A DNA stretch of 8,710 nucleotides from CAZSVI01 sp964610205 (GTDB lineage Bacteria > Bacillota > Clostridia > DSM-8532): NCBI GenBank assembly GCA_964610205.1, contig CAZSVI010000145.1, positions 1-8,710 of the forward strand. The letters are read 5' to 3'. Within the stretch, counting starts at the first letter, position 1. Each line of letters starts with the position of its first letter. The notes beneath the pieces are model-generated. The model did not search any database, had not been told where the DNA came from, and worked only from the letters and a program-made list of their open reading frames with translations. The position numbers were made by a program, and so were the translations under genes. Below, piece by piece: positions 1 through 7,568 of the stretch.

Positions 1-1
1 T

Positions 2-130
2 GCCTGGCTTGAAAGAAAAGGACAAAAAATAATAGCTGACTCTATACGTTATGATTCAAGAGGACGGATGCTGTCATTTTATCTTGAGAACGAAATTGAA
101 GGTTTTGCAGTACATATTGTACGTAAATAA
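2..130 (+). CDS. C-terminal end of an unrecognised protein (partial)
   Basis: An open frame enters from the left edge and ends at TAA 128-130, giving 42 residues that finish in AVHIVRK. Its stop lies only 29 bases before the kdgK-like start, so the two are probably co-transcribed. The visible tail alternates charged and hydrophobic residues, compatible with beta strands at the end of a protein, but there is no motif I can assign to a family. Context suggests a catabolic enzyme acting before 2-keto-3-deoxygluconate kinase. That is inference only. The frame being open to the edge, directly followed by a well-spaced downstream gene, is the main support for calling it real. Confidence 0.6.
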   Translation, partial: AWLERKGQKIIADSIRYDSRGRMLSFYLENEIEGFAVHIVRK

Positions 131-159
131 AAAGACACAAACAGGGAGGGGGAATAATA

Positions 160-1179
160 ATGAAAATGGCGGGTTTCGGTGATATGCTGCTCAGGTTGAA
201 TCCAATCGGATATCTGCGTTTCATCCAGGCGAATAGTTTTGATGTTCATTATACCGGTGCCGAGGCTAATGTATGCGTTGCGCTAAGTCAATACGGAGTG
301 GATACATGTTTTATCACAAAACTTCCGGATAATGATATCGCGCGATGCGCTGCTGCGAATCTTCGCAAGTATGGTGTGGACACTAGCGGTATTGTGTGGG
401 GAGGTGAGCGGATAGGAATTATATATGTTGAAAAGGGTGCGTCGCAGAGGGCATCCAGGGTTATATATGACAGAAAACATACAGCCTTTTCCAGAGCAAA
501 AAGGCAGGACTTTTGCTGGGACACCCTGCTGGAGGATACGGACTTTTTTCATTTTACGGGAATTACAGCCGCCCTAAGTGAAAATATGCCTGACATACTT
601 GAGGATGCGCTGGAAAACGCAAAAGTAAAAAATATAATGGTCAGCTGTGATCTGAATTACCGTAACAATCTTTGGAGCCAACAGAAGGCAAAAAGGGTAA
701 TGGAGAAGCTCATAGAATATGCAGACGTGCTGATTGCAAACGAGGAGGATGCTGACAAAGTTCTTGGTATCAGAGCGGAAAATACCGATGTGAATGCAGG
801 GCGGGTTAATTACGAAGGCTATACGGATGTAGCGCAAAAAATATGCACCCGGTATGGAATACGGAATGTGGCAATTTCAATGAGGAAAAGCATCAGTGCA
901 TCCGACAACGAATGGTCGGGTTTGCTGTATAGCTCAGGCAAAGGATATTTCTCAAAGAAATACGGCATACATATAGTGGATCGTATAGGGGGCGGCGATT
1001 CCTTTGCGGCAGGCATTATATTTGGGCTTGGCATGAAGTGGGATTGCCAGAGAATAATAGAGTTTGCAGTTGCCGCATCCTGCCTTAAGCAAACCATTGA
1101 ACTGGACTATAACCTCGCTGCCATACGGGAGATTGAAGCATTGGTTAACGGAGATGGTTCGGGCAGAGTTCAGCGGTAG
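160..1179 (+). CDS. kdgK: PfkB-family sugar kinase, probable 2-keto-3-deoxygluconate kinase
   Basis: A cytoplasmic carbohydrate kinase of 339 residues, a usual length for the PfkB/ribokinase family. The predicted reaction is ATP-dependent phosphorylation of 2-keto-3-deoxygluconate to KDPG, the step before aldol cleavage in uronic-acid and Entner-Doudoroff-type catabolism. Visible signs are the N-terminal FGDMLLRL strand, the substrate-loop motif GAEANV (about residues 33-38), YDRKH (103-107), DLNYRNNLW in the middle, and the C-terminal signature DRIGGGDSFAAG with catalytic Asp280 and its glycine-rich anion hole. The tail EALVNGDGSGRVQR is typical of Firmicutes proteins annotated as KDG kinases. 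The start ATG is preceded by a strong GGGAGGGGG ribosome site at 144-152; a second ATG at 166 is possible but less well spaced. The upstream partial gene ends 29 bases earlier, suggesting an operon. No KDPG aldolase is in the window. The family call is firm; KDG as substrate is likely but not proven. Confidence 0.88.
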   Translation: MKMAGFGDMLLRLNPIGYLRFIQANSFDVHYTGAEANVCVALSQYGVDTCFITKLPDNDIARCAAANLRKYGVDTSGIVWGGERIGIIYVEKGASQRASRVIYDRKHTAFSRAKRQDFCWDTLLEDTDFFHFTGITAALSENMPDILEDALENAKVKNIMVSCDLNYRNNLWSQQKAKRVMEKLIEYADVLIANEEDADKVLGIRAENTDVNAGRVNYEGYTDVAQKICTRYGIRNVAISMRKSISASDNEWSGLLYSSGKGYFSKKYGIHIVDRIGGGDSFAAGIIFGLGMKWDCQRIIEFAVAASCLKQTIELDYNLAAIREIEALVNGDGSGRVQR

Positions 1180-1220
1180 CACCAAAGTATCTCAAGAAAA
1201 TAAAAGATCCAGGGGAGAAG

Positions 1221-1249
1221 TTGACATAAACAAAATAAAAATATATTCT
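1221..1249 (+). promoter_or_regulatory. Sigma-A-like promoter candidate upstream of the two-component operon
   Basis: A perfect TTGACA (1221-1226) is followed after 17 bases by TATTCT (1244-1249), a four-of-six match to the -10 consensus. An overlapping TATATT at 1242-1247 is a closer match but with a 15-base spacer. Transcription would start near 1256 and leave an untranslated leader of about 140 bases before the GTG at 1394. The rest of the 214-base gap from 1180 is AT-rich. It shows no convincing terminator hairpin for kdgK and no small gene with a ribosome site. Confidence 0.5.
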
Positions 1250-1275
1250 TAATGTGAGGGAAAATATCAAATAAT

Positions 1276-1307
1276 TTTACAAAAAATAAACAAATGAGTA
1301 TTATAAT
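1276..1307 (+). promoter_or_regulatory. Second, weaker promoter candidate
   Basis: A perfect TATAAT lies at 1302-1307, with TTTACA at 1276-1281 as the nearest -35-like hexamer. The 20-base spacer is longer than the optimum, so the site would need activation or may simply reflect AT richness. It would shorten the leader before the AraC-type regulator to about 80 bases. Confidence 0.25.
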
Positions 1308-1312
1308 ATGTT

Positions 1313-1333
1313 TTTTTAAGTCAATCTTAAGAA
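1313..1333 (+). promoter_or_regulatory. Possible direct-repeat operator (11-bp period)
   Basis: TTAAG occurs at 1316-1320 and again at 1327-1331, exactly 11 bases apart, and TTACA follows at 1338-1342, another 11 bases on. The 10-mer ATCTTAAGAA at 1324-1333 also appears on the minus strand at 7592-7583, within the direct repeats in front of the HAD/isomerase operon. Eleven-base periodicity is typical of OmpR/PhoB-family tandem sites. In so AT-rich a gap this could be chance, so the call is tentative. Confidence 0.25.
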
Positions 1334-1393
1334 CCGTTTACATTTAGTGTCATTCATACACATCATTATCATTGATGGAAGGATGAGAGCCCC

Positions 1394-2950
1394 GTGTATT
1401 GTTTGATGATCGTCGAAGACGATCCCATAGTTCGCAGGAGTTTGATCGATACTATCGGTTGGGAAAGGATGGGTTTCAAGGTTTTGTGTTCAGCTTCCAA
1501 CGGACACGAGGCGTTGTCTCTTTTAACATTGCATAATCCCGATGTGATTCTGGTAGATATTGCAATGTCAGGAATGGATGGCCTTGAGTTTATTCGTACC
1601 GCAAGGAGTATGGGGCATGATACGGTGTTTGTGATTCTGAGTGCTTACAGTAAGTTCGAATACGCTCAACAAGCCATTAGTTTATCGGTTTATGCTTATT
1701 TGACCAAACCGTTGGATGAAGAACAGGTTGAGCGAACATTTATGAGCATTGCGCTAATTTTGAACGAACGCTCTACCAGTCTGAGACATCAAACAGGCAA
1801 TAGTGCTGCTTCACTTCAGGAAATACAGAAAATATGGATACTTGCCGTTCTTCGCGGACAGATAGACGGTATGGCCTTATATGAGCACAAAATACAGTTT
1901 AAACCAAATATTTGCAGCAAACATATCTGTGTTGTGGTGATTACGGTTATTAATAATGACGGATGTTCGTATGAGACTGAACTGGAAACCTGGTTGAAAA
2001 ACAGGGATTGCTTCCCCGTTGCTATTGACAGCCGTACGGCGTTCATTATAAGTGATTCGTCACGTACAATGTTACGGGATAAGGTGGTCGCGACAGTGAA
2101 TGGATTATACGAACATATTAACGCAAAGCACTATGATGCGTATGTGCGTATTGGAGTCAGCGGTACAGGTGCTTTTACTGAAACAGCCAAACTATATAGG
2201 CAGGCGTTGGCGGCATATATGGATACGTTTTTTGAGAATTCAGGCACTCCCATATACTATAACAGCTATAAACTCACATCCCACGCAAAGCTTGATGCAG
2301 GAATAGTACTGAAGCTATCCTGTGATATCGCAAATGCTGTATCAGGGATTGATAAAGCAAGGGTTGAGTGTTCAGTAAACGAATTGTTTAGTGTCATACT
2401 ACATGCCAGACCCGAAAGGCTGGATGATGTTTTTATCACTTGTATAGAAGTATTAATGATTTCCGAACGATATTGCATGGAAAAAGTCACTGTCGGCTTT
2501 AAACCATTCGAAAAGGCCGTATTGTATACAACACTATCCGCGCTGAACAATATATCGCAATTGCGTACTTATCTGAAAGAACAACTCTATATTATGACGG
2601 ACATTCTGTCCGTTAAGCTGCGGGAAATGAGCAATGATATGGTATGGCAGGCAATCAGCTATATAAAAGAGAATATCGAACAGCCTATTACTGTTGAGGA
2701 TGTTGCCGGGCATGTAAATTTTAATTTCTCTTATCTTAGCCGTGTCTTCAAAAAAACAATGGGTATACCTATGAAACAATTTATCAGCAGCCTGCGAATG
2801 GACAAAGCGAAGGAATTCCTGAAACAGAGCAGGATGAGTGTTCAGGAAATATCATACCAGTTGGGCTTTACAGATTACCGCTATTTCAGCTTATTGTTTA
2901 AAAAATATAATGGTATGACGCCGGTTGAGTACAGAAAAATGCGTATATGA
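1394..2950 (+). CDS. AraC-type response regulator of a YesN-like two-component system
   Basis: A 518-residue cytoplasmic transcription regulator, a usual length for YesN-type proteins. Residues 1-120 form a CheY-like receiver with acidic pocket Glu8-Asp9-Asp10, phospho-acceptor Asp55 (in VDIAMSGMDG), Ser83 and Lys105-Pro106, so phosphorylation should be normal. SAYSKFEYAQQA after Ser83 is characteristic of this subfamily. Residues of about 120-415 are the poorly conserved linker region. Residues of about 416-518 hold two AraC helix-turn-helix units, VEDVAGHVNFNFSYLSRVFKK and SVQEISYQLGFTDYRYFSLLF, ending in the usual GMTPVEYRK. The GTG start is chosen because AAGGATGAG at 1379-1387 is well spaced before it and the receiver begins at once. 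The stop is 13 bases before the kinase start, so the two form an operon. Likely targets are carbohydrate transport or catabolic genes; the targets themselves are unknown. Confidence 0.92.
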   Translation: MYCLMIVEDDPIVRRSLIDTIGWERMGFKVLCSASNGHEALSLLTLHNPDVILVDIAMSGMDGLEFIRTARSMGHDTVFVILSAYSKFEYAQQAISLSVYAYLTKPLDEEQVERTFMSIALILNERSTSLRHQTGNSAASLQEIQKIWILAVLRGQIDGMALYEHKIQFKPNICSKHICVVVITVINNDGCSYETELETWLKNRDCFPVAIDSRTAFIISDSSRTMLRDKVVATVNGLYEHINAKHYDAYVRIGVSGTGAFTETAKLYRQALAAYMDTFFENSGTPIYYNSYKLTSHAKLDAGIVLKLSCDIANAVSGIDKARVECSVNELFSVILHARPERLDDVFITCIEVLMISERYCMEKVTVGFKPFEKAVLYTTLSALNNISQLRTYLKEQLYIMTDILSVKLREMSNDMVWQAISYIKENIEQPITVEDVAGHVNFNFSYLSRVFKKTMGIPMKQFISSLRMDKAKEFLKQSRMSVQEISYQLGFTDYRYFSLLFKKYNGMTPVEYRKMRI

Positions 2951-2963
2951 TACGGGATAATGC

Positions 2964-5723
2964 ATGAGGAACGGGCTAATGAGGATATACAAAGGCAAGA
3001 TATCATTTGTTACACTGTTGATCATTGTTTCAATGATATTGTATATTACAACAATGGTTATATTTATGTTGGTAATGTACAATGATATAATCGGTTTTGT
3101 ACAAAAGCAGGCAACAGACGCACAGTGCTCCATACTATTACAACTTTCCCAGAGGCTGAACCTGAATCTCTTACGATTTCAAAACCTTGCTAACCTGACA
3201 ACCGCCGATGAAAGCCTGGTGAGGAATGTTATAAAATTGGACGAATATAAAAGTCTAATCTATGAAAAGAGCGTAATCTACAAGGATATTAACGCCCACC
3301 TTAATACGTTAAAAGCTATTGATAAAATGATAGACTCAATTACAATAGTGAGTCGTACGGAGTCAATTTGCGTAGGACAGGATAAGCCTATCAAACTTGT
3401 GCTGGATGATTTCTCAGTATTAATAAACGATGAATTATTACAGCCTAAGCAAAATAATGCTTTGCTTATGTATTTCCCTGACGGACTTTTGAATGAAAAG
3501 ACTTCATATTTTGAGCCGGATAGTATGTTTTTTGTAGCTGGCATCTATTCGGATGATAAAATCTGCGGTCTTTTATTTATTAAATTAAGCGGTCGGTTAT
3601 TTTCGTCAGTGCTTGGGAATACCGCATACAGTGCTGTGGTTTATAACGGGAATGAGTTGTGGAGCCATCCAAAGTTTTCAATTGAGAATATACAGAATAT
3701 TATTACCCAAATTGACACACATAATTCTGCATACCTTAAGCTTGATAATACTGACGGCGGACGCTTATTCTATTCCAGAATATCGACGGATTTTGGCTAC
3801 TTGTTAATTAAAGAAGATATGGATAAAGTAATAAGCTGCTTAAACCGGTTATACTACATATTTCTCATATACATCATAATCAGCATTACAATAACCCTTT
3901 TAATATCGAGGTTATTTGCCAGGCGGATGATGCGGCCGATATCCAGTTTAATAAACGATGTTCGTGCCTATAAAAACCCGATCCGGGACAAGCAGATGAA
4001 TACCGTACATGAAAGGCTCACACTGCGGGGTAAAATTATATTGTACTTCATTCTGTCAGTCGGTTTTCCGCTAATGTTGTTTGTTTGTACGTTTTTTGGA
4101 ACATATTATTCCATTGTCAGAGAAAATCTAATGGAAATGCGTGCAGACATTGTTTCACAAAACAACGAAAATTTAAGTCAGTTCATAGAGCGAAAACAGT
4201 ATTTTACTCTCGATATGGGACGGAATATTATATTGCAGAATCTGTTTATCAAATCAGATATATCGCAGCAGCAATATGGTTTTGAGAATTTGTGCAGATA
4301 CTACTTTTCAATGTGGAATCATGCCGAGAAGATGGTATTTCTTAATAAGGAAGGAAATGTGATATACGATACCACCGGTACAACGGTTAATTTTATATTA
4401 CCATTATTTGAAATGTACCATGATGCCAAAGGCGGATTGATATGGTTGGGTCTTAATTATAATGATTATAACCAACCCGTTGTCGTTATGGTTAATGTTA
4501 TAAAAGGCTCAATATTGTCAGGTGAAAGCAGAAAAATGTCTTTAGAGACCATTGGATATATACTTACCATTATTGATGAGGAACAACTTTCGTCTGCATA
4601 TCAGGATTTAAAAAGCATATCCGGATTAATCGTATATGTTTTACATCATGACCGGATTGTCTCCTGCCAGAACAAAAGCTTACTTGGGGTTCATGCGGCG
4701 AAGGTTATCGGTTTGGAGGCCGGGATGACCACAAATACATACGAAGTCCGCTCAACTCCGTTTTCCATATCGATCATCTGTGATAATGAAGAGTTGAAAA
4801 GCAGTATTATGGAGATGCTTTACGCTAAAGTGTATTTGGTTGTAATAGTATTTTTACTGCTGCTATTGATTTTCAGTGAACTCGGTTACCTTTTGCTCAG
4901 GCCTATGGGGCGTATTCAGAGTAAGTTGGCAGGATATATGGCAACGGATATACCAGGGCTGTTTACTGAGTATGGAATCATTGCCGAGGTGGACGAATTA
5001 AGCCGTTCTTTCAATGAAATGCAGGGACGTATCTATTCCCTTATGGACGATTTAATCAGTGCCCGCAGCAGGGAAAACCAATTGGAGATTGATAAAAAGA
5101 ATGCCGAAATTAAATCTCTGCAATCGCAGATCCGGCCCCATTTTCTGTGTAATACACTGGAATCGGTACGCTATTTGATTAAGACAAACATGCACAGTGA
5201 CGCGATAAAAATGCTCACAAACCTTGGTGATTTATTCCGCTACGGTATATCCAAACAGGAAACATTAATTACTCTTGAGCAGGAGATCATTTACGCCACA
5301 GCCTATTGCAACATAATGAAGTACAGGTTTAGCGACGGCATATCTTTTATCTGGAAGGTAGATGATGCAACAACGAAACACCTGGTGCCAAAGATGATCC
5401 TGCAGCCCATCCTGGAAAATGCAATCGAACACGGAATTAAACCTAAGGGCGGTGAGGGTATGGTAACCGTTGCCTGCCGTATGGAATATAATAAGATCCT
5501 AATGTCGGTACAGGATGACGGTATCGGTTTTAACGCAGGGAATATACGGCAAAACGCGTCAGAAAAGCATAGTGACCATAGACGCATAGGATTGGCAAAC
5601 GTTATTGAGAGAATCAGGCTCTACTATGGTGAAGATGGGATATTTAATATAGAAAGTGAAACAGGAACGGGTACAATAGTGACCTTGGGCATACCTGTCA
5701 CACAGGAACGAATAATAACTTAA
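2964..5723 (+). CDS. YesM-type sensor histidine kinase with two tandem extracellular sensor modules
   Basis: A membrane histidine kinase of 919 residues, well above the roughly 570-610 usual for YesM-type kinases. Four membrane segments are visible at about 13-38, 297-315, 358-380 and 623-645, bounding two extracellular regions of roughly 255 and 240 residues. A HAMP-like stretch beginning RRMMRPISSL follows segment 2, and a second (LLRPMGRI to FNEMQGRI) follows segment 4. A short helical linker leads to the His_kinase motif QIRPHFLCNTLE with phospho-acceptor His726, then the ATPase domain with Asn819 (ILENAIEH), DDGIGF (851-856) and a GLANVIERI glycine box. Catalytic motifs look intact. It should phosphorylate the regulator encoded just upstream. 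The start at 2964 has a weak ribosome site; ATG 2979, preceded by GAGGA at 2966-2970, is at least as likely and would remove five residues. The extra front module looks like fusion or duplication of an input unit; no frameshift is seen. Confidence 0.93.
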   Translation: MRNGLMRIYKGKISFVTLLIIVSMILYITTMVIFMLVMYNDIIGFVQKQATDAQCSILLQLSQRLNLNLLRFQNLANLTTADESLVRNVIKLDEYKSLIYEKSVIYKDINAHLNTLKAIDKMIDSITIVSRTESICVGQDKPIKLVLDDFSVLINDELLQPKQNNALLMYFPDGLLNEKTSYFEPDSMFFVAGIYSDDKICGLLFIKLSGRLFSSVLGNTAYSAVVYNGNELWSHPKFSIENIQNIITQIDTHNSAYLKLDNTDGGRLFYSRISTDFGYLLIKEDMDKVISCLNRLYYIFLIYIIISITITLLISRLFARRMMRPISSLINDVRAYKNPIRDKQMNTVHERLTLRGKIILYFILSVGFPLMLFVCTFFGTYYSIVRENLMEMRADIVSQNNENLSQFIERKQYFTLDMGRNIILQNLFIKSDISQQQYGFENLCRYYFSMWNHAEKMVFLNKEGNVIYDTTGTTVNFILPLFEMYHDAKGGLIWLGLNYNDYNQPVVVMVNVIKGSILSGESRKMSLETIGYILTIIDEEQLSSAYQDLKSISGLIVYVLHHDRIVSCQNKSLLGVHAAKVIGLEAGMTTNTYEVRSTPFSISIICDNEELKSSIMEMLYAKVYLVVIVFLLLLLIFSELGYLLLRPMGRIQSKLAGYMATDIPGLFTEYGIIAEVDELSRSFNEMQGRIYSLMDDLISARSRENQLEIDKKNAEIKSLQSQIRPHFLCNTLESVRYLIKTNMHSDAIKMLTNLGDLFRYGISKQETLITLEQEIIYATAYCNIMKYRFSDGISFIWKVDDATTKHLVPKMILQPILENAIEHGIKPKGGEGMVTVACRMEYNKILMSVQDDGIGFNAGNIRQNASEKHSDHRRIGLANVIERIRLYYGEDGIFNIESETGTGTIVTLGIPVTQERIIT

Positions 5724-5766
5724 CTCAACCAGCCGGCTGACGCATGACGGGCCCTGATTGGAAAAA

Positions 5767-6597
5767 TCAGCGCTCATTGAATATACGTGCTATTGCTTCG
5801 GGCATTCCGGACACCCTGGACAAGGTATCTTTGTGTTTTGGCAGGCCCATGGGTTCAAAATTAAAATAGCCCTGATATTTTGTATCGCGAAGTGTTGTAA
5901 AAATTTCGTTCCACTGAATTTCATCCCCGTTACAAAGAGGCGGGAAATGGTCAACCCCTTTTTTAAACCCATGGAGGTGTACATGGAAAAGTTTATTACC
6001 GCAAAGATGCAATATTTGTTCCGGGCCACAGGGATATGTCATAGGATTTTTTCCGTCTGTATCTCTTACATGGCCAATATCCAGAAGGATCCCCAGCTGA
6101 GGGTGATTTATCCGATGAATAAAATCCATTCTGTCCTGTACCCACATCCCGGAACGAGTAAAGTTCTCTATTCCGAGTGTCATATGTGTTCCTTCCACAA
6201 ACCGAAGCAGTTCTTCATACAGCTTATAAACGGAGCGGTCTGCTATCCTGGCATGGGAGGCCCAGAAATTACCGCCGGCCTCTTGTAATGTATCTATCTG
6301 CCGTTTGCAGATATCGGTCAGTTTTGCAAGTTCTGTTTCAGACTCGATTCCCGTAGGGTTAACAAACTGTGAGTGATACGATATGATCGAAATCCCTGTA
6401 CTTTGGCATATGTCAAATAGATGATGCATCGAATTAATATCGGACATATCAAACTGCTGAGGACTTTCCAGCAGTTCAATCTTATGTATTCCCGCCTTCG
6501 ATATTTGTTCAAGCGCGGTTCTGTCTATTGGAGCATAGTTATAAAAAACAAAGGTTGATAAAGATATTCGTTCTTTAATTTCTTCCAGTCTGTTCAT
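5767..6597 (-). CDS. TIM-barrel sugar-phosphate isomerase/epimerase-like protein (AP_endonuc_2/xylose-isomerase-like fold)
   Basis: A cytoplasmic 276-residue protein with the pattern of the xylose-isomerase-like TIM-barrel superfamily, whose members are metal-dependent isomerases, epimerases or dehydratases of sugars and inositols. Strand-end motifs in order are IELLE (40-44), SYHSQF (73-78), GIENF with Glu144, LLDIGH with Asp173 and His176, HVHLHG with His205/207/209, and FNFEPMG with Glu248. Glu144, Asp173, a His of the HVHLHG group and Glu248 are the plausible divalent metal ligands. The length is usual for the family. The ATG at 6597 is preceded on the minus strand by AGGATGG at 6614-6608. 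It lies 41 bases after the HAD gene, so the two are probably one operon, and it converges with the kinase gene with 43 bases between stop codons. The substrate cannot be assigned; endonuclease activity is unlikely given the metabolic neighbour. Confidence 0.83.
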   Translation of the reverse strand: MNRLEEIKERISLSTFVFYNYAPIDRTALEQISKAGIHKIELLESPQQFDMSDINSMHHLFDICQSTGISIISYHSQFVNPTGIESETELAKLTDICKRQIDTLQEAGGNFWASHARIADRSVYKLYEELLRFVEGTHMTLGIENFTRSGMWVQDRMDFIHRINHPQLGILLDIGHVRDTDGKNPMTYPCGPEQILHLCGNKLFHVHLHGFKKGVDHFPPLCNGDEIQWNEIFTTLRDTKYQGYFNFEPMGLPKHKDTLSRVSGMPEAIARIFNER

Positions 6598-6638
6598 ATT
6601 TCGAACACCATCCTATATTGAATTTAATAAGTTAATTT

Positions 6639-7469
6639 CTATATGGTTTCAAGAATACCCTGACCGGGACGCTCGCCCCTTTTAAGGCGCGGTTCGATCT
6701 GCCCGAATATTATCTCGGGAACATAAGCAACGGAAGGCACCAGAAAATCAGGTTTAGCGGCTGCAAGCATGTCATAGTTGTTGCTGCCGCTGGCATAAAG
6801 CCCTATGGTCCAGCATCCGGCATTGTTGCCGCAAAGCATTCCAACTGCCGTATCGTCAATCTTTACAACGGATTCGATATTCATTGTTTTTGTTTTTAGC
6901 ATGCAGTCGTATACCATAAAAGGAGTTGGCCTGCCGGGTACGGTTTCAGAATTGGTTGTTACGTCAAAATGCAGGCCGTATTTTTCTTCCAGTTTCTTAT
7001 TCAGCACCTTGGAATCTTCCGCATAATACCCCGTATCACAACCAACCAGAATCTCCGCTTCACGCAGCTTTCTTATACATTCCCCAGCTCCGTCAATCGG
7101 TTTTGACAGGTCGTCATCCACAATGTATTTTGACATGAGCGGCTTGAATTCAGACAACAACAGCTCGAAATCTTTTTCTGTGTATTTATGGCCGAATTCC
7201 TTGATAAATTGTTCCTCTACCTCGGGAAGATCCAGGAGCATACGAAGATGAGTCGGCTTGAAATTGCCCATTGGTTTTCTGATAGATGCCCAGTCTACAA
7301 TAATATTATGGTTTTTTAATACTTCGTAGAATGGAACAACAGGCGCCTTGCAGCCACGAAGGTCATCTTCCGGCCAGCGGTGTCTTAAATCCTGGGGTCC
7401 GTCGCAGAAGGTTCCGGCGGTGTCTAAAACCGCGAGTTTGATTTTTCCGGTATAACGTCTTGTGTACAT
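6639..7469 (-). CDS. HAD-superfamily hydrolase resembling phosphonoacetaldehyde hydrolase (PhnX-like)
   Basis: A 276-residue cytoplasmic HAD enzyme, close in length to Bacillus cereus phosphonatase. Motif 1 is LDTAGT with nucleophile Asp16 and Ala at position +2, the phosphonatase pattern rather than the acid usual in HAD phosphatases. The cap contains RKPMGNFKPTHL, in which Lys71 aligns with the lysine (Lys53 in B. cereus PhnX) that forms a Schiff base with phosphonoacetaldehyde. Further matches are DTGY (Thr146, motif 2), PGRPTPFMVYDCM (Arg180) and VVKIDDT (Asp206, motif 4), then NAGCWTIG. Two oddities: about 16 extra residues between motif 1 and the cap (about 25-40), and Gly210 where PhnX has a second motif-4 aspartate. 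No PhnW aminotransferase is nearby; the partner is an isomerase-like gene. AAGGAG at 7484-7479 supports the start. A C-P bond-cleaving or aldehyde-phosphonate role is plausible; the true substrate is unknown. Confidence 0.85.
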   Translation of the reverse strand: MYTRRYTGKIKLAVLDTAGTFCDGPQDLRHRWPEDDLRGCKAPVVPFYEVLKNHNIIVDWASIRKPMGNFKPTHLRMLLDLPEVEEQFIKEFGHKYTEKDFELLLSEFKPLMSKYIVDDDLSKPIDGAGECIRKLREAEILVGCDTGYYAEDSKVLNKKLEEKYGLHFDVTTNSETVPGRPTPFMVYDCMLKTKTMNIESVVKIDDTAVGMLCGNNAGCWTIGLYASGSNNYDMLAAAKPDFLVPSVAYVPEIIFGQIEPRLKRGERPGQGILETI

Positions 7470-7568
7470 AAAATTTATCTCCTTTTTTAAGTGGAATTTT
7501 GTTGAAATCAGGAAATGTTATTAGATAAATGATCCCAAACTGTTTCCATTTATTTTTTATTAATTTTT

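Noticed and set aside
1064..1252. 62-residue plus-strand open frame overlapping the end of kdgK
   Set aside because: It starts inside kdgK in another frame, lacks a ribosome site and shows no family pattern. Its tail simply runs into the AT-rich gap.
5754..5770. CTGATT / AATCAG hairpin between the convergent stops as a bidirectional terminator
   Set aside because: The stem is only six base pairs, AT-rich, overlaps the isomerase stop codon and has no T run on either side; nearby GGGCCC and AGCCGGCT palindromes are short.
5758..6288. 176-residue plus-strand open frame
   Set aside because: It lies antisense within the TIM-barrel isomerase gene, has no ribosome site or recognisable motif, and its composition looks like a mirror of the coding strand.
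6639..7469. Naming the HAD gene phnX outright
   Set aside because: The motif-4 substitution, the inserted loop and the absence of phosphonate genes make the true substrate uncertain, so only a PhnX-like call is justified.
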